From Caprimulgus europaeus (taxonomy: Eukaryota > Chordata > Aves > Caprimulgiformes > Caprimulgidae): a stretch of DNA of 64,000 bases. Below the pieces are notes generated by a model. That model did not search any database and was not told the DNA's origin. It was given only the letters and a program-made list of their open reading frames with translations. The translations under genes were made by a program, and so were the position numbers. Shown here piece by piece: positions 51,655-64,000 of the stretch. Within the stretch, counting starts at the first letter, position 1, and the number at the start of each line of letters is the position of its first letter. The DNA lies in assembly GCA_907165065.1 (NCBI GenBank), contig OU015525.1:52833537-52897536 (forward strand), given 5' to 3'.

Positions 51655-51862
51655 CAGAATCACAGAATGGTAGGAGTTGGAAGGGACCTCAGGACATCAC
51701 CTGGTCCAAACCCCCTGCCAAAGAAGGTTCCCTACAGCAGGTTACCCAGGAAAGCACCCAGGCGGGTTTTGAACATCTCCAGAGACTCTACAACCTCTCT
51801 GGGCAGCCTGTTCCAGTGCTTTGTCACCCTCACAGTAAATAAATTTTTCCTTAACCCAAATT
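51655..51862 (-). mobile_element. Short CR1 LINE 3' fragment
   Basis: Plus strand starts CAGAATCACAGAATGGTAGG, then GTTGGAAGGGACCTCAGG. It covers only the last part of the element, to about TTTTTCCTTAACCC. Related to the subfamily at 26.9 kb. Confidence 0.9.
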
Positions 51863-54800
51863 TTTTGCATTGGCCTCACATGCGTACAATTACATGCTGT
51901 CATAACTGGTAAAATCGCGAGCAAATTTCCACACACATAAAGCAAATAAAAATCCTAGGGTAATTCTTGCTTCAAATACATTCAGATGAGGGAATGCGGC
52001 CGCTGTTGCTGTTAGATCACCCTGTTAATTTCTCCCATCAGTGCCTATGGGACTCACCCTCACATGTGCTAGAAGCAGCTTAGGCCGTATGATTGGTACT
52101 TTAACAGTACAAGCTCTGATTTTGGAGAAGTCTTTCAAACTGAAAGACAGAAATTTGGCAGAACCAGGAGTGAAATGATGGCAGCTATAAACATCACCTC
52201 TTATTTTGACACAGGTTCTGTAGATGTCATTCATTCCCATAGCAGAAGCCCATCTATTTAGGTATATGATGTCCACAAAGCATTTCAGAAACCACCATCT
52301 TTTTATTTTTGTCCTGTGTGGTGCCTCACATTCTGTCATAGCTTTTGGCACTTAAAAGGGCAAGTGCTTGTAAGGCGATGTACCACATACAATCCACGCT
52401 TAGCTGTGTTGTTAACTCTCTCCAAAGCGCAATTTGTAGAAAAGTAGAGAGGTTTTTTTGTTTAATTGTTTTAAGATCACCAAATATAAGTGTACATTCT
52501 CCAAAATTCTAGTTTTCTAACATAATTGTCTTGTTTCAGCAGTACCTGAGACAGCCCTTATTAGCCCACTAGCTTGAAAAGCTCAGGTGCAGTTGTATTT
52601 TGAAAATAAATAAATAAATAGATGAAGTAAATTAATTAGCTTAAAAGTTAATGCAGCTTTTTACTTTTTATTTAATTAGTGACTTTGTGCGCACAATATT
52701 TAAGTATTTAATGCACCACACAAGTCAGGAACCTGCTAGAGCTTTGGGTTGATATGCTGTCTATTAGCCCACGACACCGAGTGTTAACATTATTATATAT
52801 GTCTACATGTTTTGCTGCAATAGTTACAAGATCAACAGGATTATGTATGATCAACTCAAAGGCTAAATATATCATAGCAGCCTTAGGCACTGCAAGCTGC
52901 TTTAATTCAGCAATATTCTCTTGCAGTTCTCTACCATGCTATTAAAACTTTTTGCTTACTTGTTTTGCAGGAGCAATCTAACCATGAATTCTGCACTACC
53001 AATTATTTTGCTTTTTCTGAAACAAGAATTTATGGAAATATGTTGCTCCCAGGAGTTCCACACAAGCAATAACTCAAGTAAGACTTGGGTGCCATTTCCC
53101 CTTCATAAGATCACTAGAGCAGAGCAGACAAGAATGAGGATGTGACAGCTTTCCCTTTCCATTCTTCTTATTTTCATATACTCTCACCTCCTCTGACTTT
53201 CAGAGGATTTGATCTCATTTGACTCTTCCCTTATTACCTCCTGGGTTCCTGGGCCCTGTAGGACACTGTCTCTAATTTTGACTTACAGTTCTCTCTTGAA
53301 TGTCTTTCTCCTCTTCTTCAGACCCCTCATCCTCAGACCTCAGTGACCTTCTTGCTGATGACCCAAGTTAGCTGCTTATTTCCTCATCCTCAGCTCTGCT
53401 CAATTTATAAGTTTAGCTCAAAACTCTCCACAAGAATAATTACCCAATTTGGGTCTTCACGGAATAAAACCCTCTGTGACCTTTGGCTCCATTCTACCTT
53501 GGTACAGTTCAGTTTCTTGCAGTATTGCTCTTGGTCCCCATCATCATGTCCTGTCACTAGTCCAGCCATCAAAATCCATGTCTTAATTTCTTTTAGTTTA
53601 TCTTAGTTTTTCTCCCAGGCAGTCCATTGTGGGACTATTTTGGGTTTATTCTGGGAATCCTCTGTAATCATGCATGAAGTATTCCTCGAGCTCTGCTTAA
53701 AAACTCCCCTTTCAAAACTCTTGGTAGTAGATAAGCCAGGGCTGCTGGGATCCTTTGTCACTAATATCCCTTTGTATTCACCTGCTTGTCCTTACCCAGT
53801 CATTTCCTGTGCTACTGTTTGACTGTAAGCTGTTTGGTGGAAGAATCCACATTCTTGTTCTGTATGTGTGTTATATCTTGCAAAATGGAATCCTGGCCCA
53901 TGACTGTGGCTCCAAGACATTATAGTAAAAAGCCATATACTATAATGATTATGAACCTAATTCATTATTAGTTCTTCTCTTCTTATTGTGTTTCAGTATG
54001 AAATGTCAGCAAACATCATGCCAGATGTACCCTTGTGTTCAAATACATTGCCTTAAACCCAGTGGCATGGTTAGGAGGTTCTAAATTGTGCATTTGCACT
54101 GTTTCCCATGGGAGAAAAGATATTAACACAGTTCAAACATAAGCAAACTGGCCTTATGAATTACCTTCACATGGTAAAATCAGCTTCACCAAATCAGGCC
54201 CTCAGATATCTATAGTCTTCAGACCATGCCTGGCTTGATTTTCATTTGAGATCTGTGCTATAATTGTAAGACTGCTCTGATATTGTAGTTCTCATGGTTT
54301 GTTTTGGGTTACTGCCAGATATCAGGTGGAAAAATCCTTTTAAAATGAATATTGGTCTTTTGAAGAAAAATTCTGAGGTGAGATCTTATTTCAAAGAAAT
54401 ATGACACAGTTTTATGAAACATTTTGATACTTATGATTTTAAAGGGCAACAAGGGTTTAAAAGATTTAATTGTAGTTTTTAATAACAGTAGAATGTATAC
54501 ATTCTGTATCAAGTTTACCAAATACCCAAAATATTGTATCTAGAAATGGGAAGACCTTGCAGAATTCTGTTTGCTGCCCAAATAAAGTTTGCCACATCAG
54601 AATTCCTTTCTTCTTTTCTCATTCAGTTTCAAGTCGTGCTCCAACTGTTTTTCATTAATAACACAAATAACATCTCCTGCAAGTTCTTTTCACAAGTTTG
54701 GTTCTCACAGTGCAAACACATAGTAAAACTTCAGTTCCAAATGACTTCTGCTTTCAATACAACCTGGTGTATCTGTTACACATCTGCTGTATGCTAGAGC

Positions 54801-57800
54801 CTTTTATTAGGGTTATATCCTTCAGACCTGTTTGGGCTAGTTCAAATCCCAGACCTCAGGGTCTACAGACTTTCTTTTCAAAACTAAACCTCTTTTTAGA
54901 GACAAATATTTCTGTTTATCTGTGTGATATACGCAGATGTTATATTTTCTTACAGATCTATCATCTTTCCTTGTCCGACACTGTAGAAAGGAATATGCAT
55001 TCTTTAATACCCACATTACAAATTTCATGTCTTGAGACATCTGCCTAGCAAGTTTTCCTCCCACATGTTTGAAACTGTGTCTCCCAACTCCCACTACCAT
55101 GTCTAATTCATTTGCACTGGGACAAAGACATAGAAAATAACACCAAAGAGACAGTTTTTCCACCCAGCTGATATTTGTAACAGGATACTTCTGGCTACCT
55201 GTGATGAGACTATGGAGAAAGTATTGTATGATCTGTAAGGCAAATGTATCCACACTCTAATCTCCTGTACTTACCCTTGCCAGTCACAGATAAGTTTCTC
55301 TGGCTGAAGCATGGCCTTTTAGAGCCGTGTCCCCAAACTTTACCACTTCGGTTATAAACACTAAATCCACTCTAGCTGCTGAACCCACTGAGCTTGTGCA
55401 GGACAGTGACACTGTCATCATTTCAAGTGAAAATTTCATCAACCAAGTTCTTCTGTTTTGCTCACATATCAGATGAAGATAGTAATTAACCAAGAAAATT
55501 CCAGCAGTTCTACCCTGTGTTGTATTATTAGCAGCCATCTGAGTGCCGTACAGCAAAGATGAGAGTCACCAAGTGTGAGATCTAGAAAGAGAAATTACTT
55601 CAGAGGCAGTCTTCTGGAAGACCTGAGAGCTGGCAGTTGCCTCTGAAATGTATTTTAGGCCTAGAGCAAGTCTTTGACAAGTCTGATCTAATAGCTGTCA
55701 GAGGATTTTATTTAAAACATGATCTATAAAAGTAAATAGAATGGAGAGGTGAAGGAGTTGCTCTCAATGTTCTGGTAGTCCTAGGATCTACAAAAGCAAG
55801 TTTCTAACAAGCCGTGCTGTTGAATAGCAAAACCTACAACATGGGCATGTGGAGGAATCTAGCCTTGAATGACAGCAGATAGCTGTTGTGAACAGGATGG
55901 GCGCCTCTTTGCAAGTGAAACAAAAAGACATTCAGGGATGCATAATGTATTTGTAACCACTAGTGAGGTTGATGTCTCTCTTACGGCTGAACAGTAGAAA
56001 GAGCCCTTTCTCCATGGTCCTGGTAGTTTTAGCCTTTTCTGGGAAAAGGTACTAACTTTCTTCTCACCTTTACTGTGTTTGAGCTGGGAATATTCTTACT
56101 GTTAAGGTCACCTGTATGTGAATTTGAGAAAGCCAGCTGTTTCTGTACACCAAATGACTAAGCTTAGCCTAAAAGAAGTTCCTATTAAATATATTGAAGG
56201 AAATATTAAACAGCTTATCCATCCACCATGAGATTAATTATTTATACCTTAATGGTTGCAATGGCCTATGTTGAATTCGGGCTGACATCAGTTTTCCAAT
56301 TGACTCTAGCTGGCAATAATAGAAACACACACTGCACTTGTGAACTTCTGCACATTAGCCATAACAGCAGAGTGTGAATAGCTACCAATGATGGTGGGCA
56401 TTTGTAGGGAATAATTGTCGATAAATGGGCATAGATAAGCTATAGATATCTATCACTGAAAAAAAATACTTAAAATTGTGGAGGAAAGAGTTGCATTGTT
56501 TGGGTTTGAGCTTCTCTTTTGGTAGCTATCATATGCACACCTGTTCAGCTCACACAAAGATTAGTGGTAAGTCATATACACCAAGGGTACTGAGATCCAA
56601 CACCTGGGTATTTATAGTGTGGGAAGATCCTTGCCCTGCTTGCCAACATGTCAGGCTCTGAACAGGCTGCAGGTATTGCCTGACAAGTAAGTAGGCACGA
56701 GGAAAGTTTCCCTGTCACCTTGCATGGATATGATGCCTGTGAAAGTTTCTGTCATCAAGGTGGTAGGGATATTTTATTTGCAGGTTGAATTCAGAAGACT
56801 AGTAAGGTCAGATCTTCAAGTCTTGTGATTTGTGTCCTTGTTTTCTTTTACCAGGAAAATGGCAGTAAAGCTGAGCATGAAGTGTGGCCATGACTCCATT
56901 CCAGAGAGGAAAGACAGAGATGAAACTGAAAGCATTGTTAGAAGGTGACCATGGGTGATGAACACCAAGGGGCCCATAATGCACACAATGAGAAACCTTG
57001 GAGAATAGTTGGGGGAATATAGAAAGCAGAAGCAGAACAAGGAGGGGCAGGTTTCTCCCCAGTGCAGTTCTAGATTAAAGTGTAACTGAGCAGGGAAGGC
57101 TGGCGAGAAGACTGCTGCAAACCAAATAGAAAAGACACCAACAGATCCAATGCTCTCAAATACCCCATCTTCTGAGAACAAAGTCTTGCCTTGTCAGAAT
57201 CAAAGCCTCCATAGGATTATGACTTCTATCCATCAGTATGTTCTCAAGAGAATAAAGAGAGAAATCCTGCTCTTTGTCTATTTTTTTCATCTTCTGAGGG
57301 AGAAATAGATGCAGAGGGTGAGGCATCTATATTAGAAAGTCTTGGACATAACTGTTGTCTCTAAAGATCATTATTTCCCTCTCTGGCACCAAACATTGCT
57401 GGAGGCAGGAAGGATATAGGGGAGTTTTAATTGTTGGTACCAACACAGTGCATATCACTCCTGACAAATAATGTTTGCTTTACTGACTGATATATATATA
57501 TATAAAATCTACTTGCTAGCATAGCTGACCACACAGAGGTCTGCTTTGACCAAGCAAAGATTTTTAGATGGACACGATTAGCCAAGTGTCTACAGCTGGA
57601 ATCAAATCACTTTGGAGTCACAGCAATAGCTGTTTTGCATAATTTCATGTAGATATGGAAATATTACTAGTTCAGTGTAGAAATACTTGGAGCTTGCTCA
57701 CAGAAATTTGTAGGTTTGTGCCTGTTTACGTGGGGGCAAATGCAAATGAGTATACTACTGCATCATAATCTAGACACCACTTGACATTTGTGCTCGTGGC

Positions 57801-60089
57801 TGAGTCATCAGCAATAGCTTCACTAAGACAGCAACTTGAGCTGTGCAAACATTGGATATAGACACTCTTTCCCATAGTATCTCCCTGGTATATGTTAAAA
57901 AAAAAAAATCATCAAATAATAAGACATCATTAGAGATATGGCTTAGTACTATTACACTGAAAACATGTTTTGGAAGTTAGTAACATTTTGGGGATGGCCT
58001 TTTCTATCCTTATCTCTATTAATCATGATTTTAAAGTAAAAGCTTGTAAAGGTGAAATATGCCTGTTTCAGATGGCATCACCTGTGGCAGATGCATATCA
58101 GTACATCACAATTTTTACTCTTTTTTGAGACAGCAACATTAGTAATTTGTGACCGCAATGAACACTAAGAGCTCATCAAGCTATTTTTTTAGGATACATA
58201 CTAACAGAAGAGATAGATTCTATTGCACATATGACCATGTTTTCACAGATTTATTATTTTAGCAATTGTCACTTAGAAATATAGATTATTTTCTTTCTAC
58301 AGAAGTCCAGAATTAGCAGTGTAGCCCATACCTCATTGTCCTAAAAGGAAAAAAAAAAAAAAAAGGAAGACTTTTATAAAAGCCACTTTGGTACTGACTG
58401 TTCTGTACCACCTTGAAGTAGCCAGTACTGCAATACTACTCCCTTATTTTACTTGCATGTATCTGGAGGTTTTATATTTTCCACATGATAGCTGTTTTAG
58501 GATTAACCACAACATTTTTTCTAACCCTCCACCACCATCATTTTTGCCTTAAAGAAGCACAATATTAATGCTATAGATACAGCACAAAGTTTGACATTAT
58601 AGCAAAGTCTTTTTACTGAGACTCAGTCATAAGAAGCAGCTTTCTCAATCCTGAACTATTACCACCTACCTTATCTTTCAGTCACATAATCTACCCCAGG
58701 TTCACAAATAAGCTCTAGAATAGATAATAATAAAAGCACATTCTTCTGTGAATTAACCTCATCTAGACCTTCCTTATATTCTTGGTCCTTGGAAGGAGAG
58801 CCAACCGTCAGCCTCAGGTGAGGTTAACCCTCCTTTATTAACTGCCTCAGGTGGGGGAGGACATCTGATCTGCCACCAGGCAGTCATAGGAATTGGTTTT
58901 ACCACCATAAGACGTGAACAATACTGCTGCTGTTAGAGGAATTTTGTTAATGCAGTTTTTTTCCCCATCATCATCAGTTTTTTGGTTTTGTCCAAATAAG
59001 TTTTCCTATAACAAAACCCCTTGTTCCAAATCAGAAGAGCAATGGATTTTGGCCTGCCACAGCACCAGGTGGCTTTTCTGACACCTCAGGGTTAGTTGTC
59101 AATAGAAGATTAACCTACTTCACTGAAGAAAATGGAATCAGCTCTCCACAATGTACTTACATTTCTGGCCGAACAAGGGCATATAATGATGAAATTTGGG
59201 TAGGAAGCCAACTTGTGCTACTGTTGTCCCAACATCCATTAGCTTTAATTGCTGGAGTGATTGATGTACTTGACAACACAGATGGAACATGTAGGGTGTC
59301 AGCCAAGGCTTCCGTCATCCACAAGGCTATGGCAGAGCTTTTCTCTGTCTGCCTCCCTTCTGCTGTCTTTTCCTCCTCCTAAAACAACTCAAACTTATTT
59401 ATGAGTGCAGCATTAAATGCACTGAAGGAAAGCTTAGTGGGATGACTGAATAAATAATGCTGAAGCACCATTCCAGTACACATGCACTGACGCATATAAT
59501 CAGGGAGTTGGTATCTGACTTGTCCAACCTGTGACACAGCAGCCTGCCTCACATGGATAATATAATTTATGTGTGTTCCTAAGGTTTATGCAAGGGTTAT
59601 GTGTGCTAGAATGGCAGAAGACAGTCCCGCTCCTCAGCCCTGCACTCTGAGCAGATCAGACAGAAACCAGCTCCATATCAGAGGCTGTGCAACACTGGGC
59701 CCCAGTGAAGATGCCCTGAAGATGGGGCTTCTTTATCAGTTGAAATAAAACTGGCTGCTTGTTCCAGAACACTTAAGGTGTCAACATAGTGTTGATGTTA
59801 CCTCTTTATTCTCATACAGTAAAAAATATCACATTTCCTGGAAGTGTTTCAATTTTACCACCACACAGGAGTCTAGTCGTAATGTGGTAATATGAATGAC
59901 AGCTGTTTCTGCTAACTAGTGCTGCAGCTGTAAATACACAAAAATTGGTTAAAAAGAAGGAATACTAACCTTACTTTCAACAACTGAGACAGAAATATGG
60001 CTGGCTGAATCTACATTCATGGGGAAGATTGCAGTGAGGTGGCATAAATGGAGATTGGATGCACAACATGAGCTCCAAGGATTCCTACA
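51863..60089. other. Intergenic, nothing recognised
   Basis: AT-rich unique sequence with a short (AAAT)n at 52605-52620, a short (TA)n at 57491-57505 and an A18-type run near 58350. A 121-codon minus frame at 56816-57181 is hydrophobic by composition and shows no family. Confidence 0.55.
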
Positions 60090-60184
60090 GTGAAGTGAAG
60101 TGAAGTGAAGTGAAGTGAAGTGAAGTGAAGTGAAGTGAAGTGAAGTGAAGTGAAGTGAAGTGAAGTGAAGTGAAGTGAAGTGAA
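60090..60184. repeat. (GTGAA)19 microsatellite
   Basis: Nineteen perfect pentanucleotide units, followed directly by a long purine-rich tract. Confidence 0.97.
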
Positions 60185-61400
60185 AGAAGGGGAGCTTGTT
60201 ACTGAAAGAGCAGTTGGAGAGTCAGGAAGACTTAACTGAGCACAGAGAGGAGGCCGGGATTCAGATAGAAAAGTGGGGTATGTGTCTACGGAGAGGACAG
60301 GTCATGGAGAATGACAGTAGACTATGAGTCCTGAGCCTGGAGAGGGTAACCAGACATGCTGTGGAAGCTGTTGTGGGGGAAAACATGCTGGCCTGCAGAG
60401 TGGGAGAGAGCAGCTCTAGATAATGCCAACAACATGGTTTGAGATGTGAAATTGAGAGTTGGTGGGGACCAGAGCGGATATTTTTAGAATTACAGTAACT
60501 AAAGATTTAGGAAATAAACCTGATATAGTGAGGAGAAAGATTTCTTGGGATGCAATCATCAGGATGTGTTGAGGCTGTCAGAAGTTGAAGCAGACAAGAA
60601 ACTTCTATCTCTATGAAAAGGGCAAGTGGAAGCTGAGGATGAAGACAGAAGGTGAGAGGGTGACAGTCTGCTTGGGGGGATTTATTTAAATAGAAGAATG
60701 TTGTTTAACATTGTTAGAGAAAAAAATGTTTATTGTACTGAAGGAAAACTATCTACAGGATTTCCATCATGCATGCTGTTCAGTGATGGGTCAGAAAGAA
60801 GAGCAGAGAAACTAGGGCTGGGGTTGAAAGGTCTGAAAGCAGATGACAACCCATCAAAGCTAATGGATGAGAAAACATAAAAGGGTCAAGTGTTAATGTG
60901 AGAGAGAACGGGCTGATGCTGAAAGAGATCAGATGATGGCTGAAGAAGGAGCAAGTGGCTATAAAAGAAATAATCAGAGAGTACTGCTTGATAAAAACAG
61001 TAGTAGGAAAGATACCAGTGGTAAGAAGAGAAGAATGAACCAAGGCTGAAAATTGAAGAGATATGAAAGCAAAGAAATATGCACTTAAGGGCTGGATGTA
61101 TCATCATTTTAAGAGCTGAAGTTGTTAAGGATGAGTGGGGAAGACTGCAGGACAGAGGAATTAGTAAGACTTTAAAGAGAGTTCATAGGTAGGATAGGAT
61201 GTAACAGCAGAGTGAATGGTAAGAGAAGCAACAGATGCAGTCTGCTCCAAAGCCAGGAGAGAAGTTGGAAAGAAAAGATGTAGAAGAGCCTGACAGATGA
61301 AACACAGATGGGTTAAGTTGGAGAATATTAAAGAAAGCAAGGAGGGACAAAGAGAATCTAAAACAACTGTGAAGCGGTGGGATAAGCCAGATAAATTTTA
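60185..61400. other. Purine-rich tract on the plus strand
   Basis: About 1.2 kb in which A and G clearly dominate the plus strand, with many GAAG, GAGAG and GGAAG words. I see no coding frame of note, no LTR ends and no match to a known repeat. Minus-strand open frames here are Ser/Leu/Phe-rich by composition. Confidence 0.5.
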
Positions 61401-61734
61401 ATATCATAGGCTGTCTTCCCAGAGTTTTCAAAAGCTTCCTTGTCACAGGACCACCTTATGCAGCTATTCAAGACAGTCTTTTATTTCTATGATGGCAGGC
61501 CACATGTTGCAGTGTTTTCATGTTATATATTCACTTTTATAGATTGATATGACAAAAAGCATTTGTACTGACATATTGCATCTGATTGCAGGAAAAAAAT
61601 AATCTTGTGACATATCAATCATCAGATGGCATTTTAAATGGAAAAACAAAACAAAACCCCCCATTGTTTAATGCATATTCAAGTATTATTTCATAGAACT
61701 ACAGTTAGAACAAATAAAGTTTTGTGGGAACATA

Positions 61735-61751
61735 CGTGTGTGTGTGTGTGT
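61735..61751. repeat. Short (GT)n
   Basis: About eight GT dinucleotides followed by TTGTCC. Confidence 0.8.
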
Positions 61752-64000
61752 TTGTCCAGTAGCGTGGAATTCAGGAGATCTAGTGGTGAAACTGTCAACG
61801 TTTGTGTGACTTTATAACAAGATTCAAGTTTCTCTAAGTTGTAGATGGATTGGAGATTGGACTAAAGGAATATAAACGTCTTTAGAAGCCTTCATATGCC
61901 AAATCTATCAACTGCATTTTGCCAGAAAACCACTATGTTTGAGAAACAACCTCGTAAATCCACTGAGTAAGGCCATCTGTGCCAGTAGTACACTTGATTT
62001 AAGGCAAGAGCGACCATCATATTACCTGGACTCTTCCTACTGGAAGAATCATTGAAGATTTTTAAATTATTTGGTTTTGTACCTTCAGATTTATTGCTTT
62101 CATTTTTTAAATTTGTTCCATTGTATGATTTATGAAACACTCCACCCTCAGACCTTTAATGTGTTTCGTCTAATGCTGTCTGTTTTACACGATAGTCACC
62201 CAGGATTATCCACCAAAGAAACACCATGCCCAGTACTTAAAAGCAGTATGTGCACCGTACGGCAGGACTGGTGTGGAAACACACCACTCTGGGTTGCAAT
62301 TCAAGCTGCCTCAAAACTCCACACATTCCAGGATCTGTATTTCGCAGTTCAGATTAGTTGACACTGTTGCCTGAACTTTGGTTGTGTGCAGAGTTAAGAG
62401 CTATGGTACAGCTCACCATGGAAGCAGACAGCAAAGATATTTCTAGAAAATGAAAAAGAAACTCCTAGTAAACTCTGGACAAAAAGCAACAAGAATAAAA
62501 GGTTCTTCTTTAAGTTTTGCACTGGAGAAAACAGAGCTGACAGACTGTACAGATAAAAACCAAATGTGTTTTAAAATGAAAATATTTTCTAGTGTCAGTA
62601 TTCTTTTTTTTTTTTTTTCCCCCCTCCATGTCACTGTAGTCATTCTCAAAGACAGGCCATTAATCCTACTTACAGTGAGTGATGGGCATTTCAGCTGCAA
62701 GAGTGAGGTCACTGATTTATGGAGGCTATAGCTGTATCTAGGAACATGAGATGAAGGAAGAGTCTTGACTGAGGTTTTTTAAATTCAGCTGCTAACAATT
62801 TTTACAGCAGCCATCAGTTCTACCCGAGAAGCAGGACTGCTGTTGAATGGGAGACAGAGACGAGGGAATAAAATGACATGAACCAGAGTAATTTAGGGTA
62901 TGAACAAGGGCTAACAGTATTTTCAAGATAACAGAATAATCTGGTTTCAGTTAATGAACACAGTAACTTGTGGAAAAATTTTTATGTAAAAACTAACAGT
63001 AACATGCCTCATTTATATTTAAACCTAAATTGCTATTTGAGACAGAACTAGGAGATGAATAACTAAAACCAGTCATTTTAAGTGTATGACCAAGTTTTTA
63101 TTCTGTGTTGCTCTAAGGGAACCCACATCAAGCACGGCCAACATCTTCCCTGATGTGGCATAACACTAATGACAAAAGATGCAGCAAACCATCATTTGCA
63201 GTGTAAGACCGGTACCACCTTGGGAATCCACAGATTTAAGAAAAGCGCTTAATTTTAATTTCCTCTTTCTTTAAAACAAGTGCACAATGGATTAAATGTT
63301 TCTCATATTCATCCAGTAGTCCATCAAATCATCACTATATCTTGGGATCTACATAGGACCTGAGGAGGTCCAGTTCAGCTCCTGTTATCATAGGAAGCAT
63401 TTCTTCACGTTCACCCAGCCCCAGATCCTATTTGAGAGGACTTTAGTCTTACTCCATTTGATGGAGAGTTTGTTTGGCATCATTTCACTGGCACATAGCC
63501 ATAGCAAACAGCAACACTGGAAGCCCGTAACTAGAAACAGTGGGTTTCAGGAGCAAAAGAAATTGCAAAGGCATCTCAAGAGATAAGATCAGTAGAGGGA
63601 ATTGGAGCAGGTTCAGTACCAACAGAATACACCTGAAAACAGTATCTGCTTCTTTATGTAATGGAGGGGAAGGAAAAGAAGAGAATCTAGCAATTGTTTT
63701 TAATCTCCTCTCATTAGCCTAGTGTTACTCTTCTATGTGCTTCAGGAGAAAGTGTATCTAAGACTTCGGAATGGGAAATAAACCCAATTAAGGATTTTCC
63801 TTAAAGTTAACTATAAATATAGAAGAGCTGAGATAAATTTTTAAAACAGTGAGCTGTAGTTTGAGACATATGTAACTTCAAACCATTACTTTTCTTCTTA
63901 ATGCTTTGTAATAGCTAAAGCCAATGAAAATAGGATTTCCTTTGGCATTCGTTTGAACTTTGTCCATTGGAGATACTTTTTTGTGTAGCATCTCTGACTG
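61752..64000. other. Intergenic, nothing recognised
   Basis: AT-rich unique sequence to the window end. No EPB41L3 exon recognised, although that gene would be expected further right by synteny. Confidence 0.5.

Noticed and set aside
56816..57181. 121-codon hydrophobic minus-strand frame
   Set aside because: The Phe/Leu/Ser content follows the purine-rich opposite strand; no signal peptide or family motif.
57491..57505. TATATATATATATA as a TATA-box promoter
   Set aside because: It is a short dinucleotide repeat with no associated gene.
46286..64000. Possible 3' exons of EPB41L3
   Set aside because: Expected to the right by synteny, but I recognised no peptide of the family; the gap in human is larger than the space available here.

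Overview
This window looks like nuclear DNA from a bird. The sequence is AT-rich with large introns and intergenic gaps. It carries repeated CR1 LINE fragments, whose 3' ends show the typical tandem ATTCTATGAT / TTCTGTGATT octamer-like tails, and it has two vertebrate CpG islands. I could not fix the species. Two protein-coding genes are supported, both on the minus strand.

AKAIN1 (A-kinase anchor inhibitor 1) has a 16-nt first coding exon in a CpG island at 25.6 kb. An 11.9-kb intron follows, and the rest of the protein (68 aa in total) is coded at 13465-13655. ZBTB14 (ZF5, a BTB plus five C2H2-finger transcription factor) has nearly all its coding sequence in one exon at 41268-42611. Its likely initiator ATG is the last codon of a small upstream exon (42980-43063), and a non-coding first exon lies in a strong CpG island (about 44.4-46.3 kb). 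The order AKAIN1-ZBTB14 and the shared orientation match human 18p11.31. EPB41L3 would be expected to the right, but I recognised none of its exons before 64 kb.

Layout: 1-12.4 kb is intergenic, with one CR1 and a 28-unit CTCTT array. From 12.4 to 13.5 kb is the probable AKAIN1 3'UTR, and 13.5-25.6 kb is AKAIN1, whose intron holds a degraded CR1 tail, an internally deleted CR1 with reverse-transcriptase remnants, and a 28-base G homopolymer. The AKAIN1 CpG island, with a 34-bp-unit minisatellite, lies at 25.4-26.0 kb. From 26 to 39.5 kb is intergenic, with three younger CR1 copies and one ancient one. ZBTB14 with its UTRs covers 39.5-45.6 kb. From 46.3 to 64 kb I see no recognisable gene, one CR1 fragment, a 19-unit GTGAA array and a purine-rich tract of about 1.2 kb.

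I found no CRISPR array, operon, tRNA, rRNA or evident new multi-gene system; this is an ordinary vertebrate regulatory-gene locus. The points most worth following up concern gene structure: the ZBTB14 initiator codon sitting exactly at an exon end with an alternative donor 67 nt upstream, the 5' splice site recreated at the AKAIN1 exon junction, and the repeats in both promoters.
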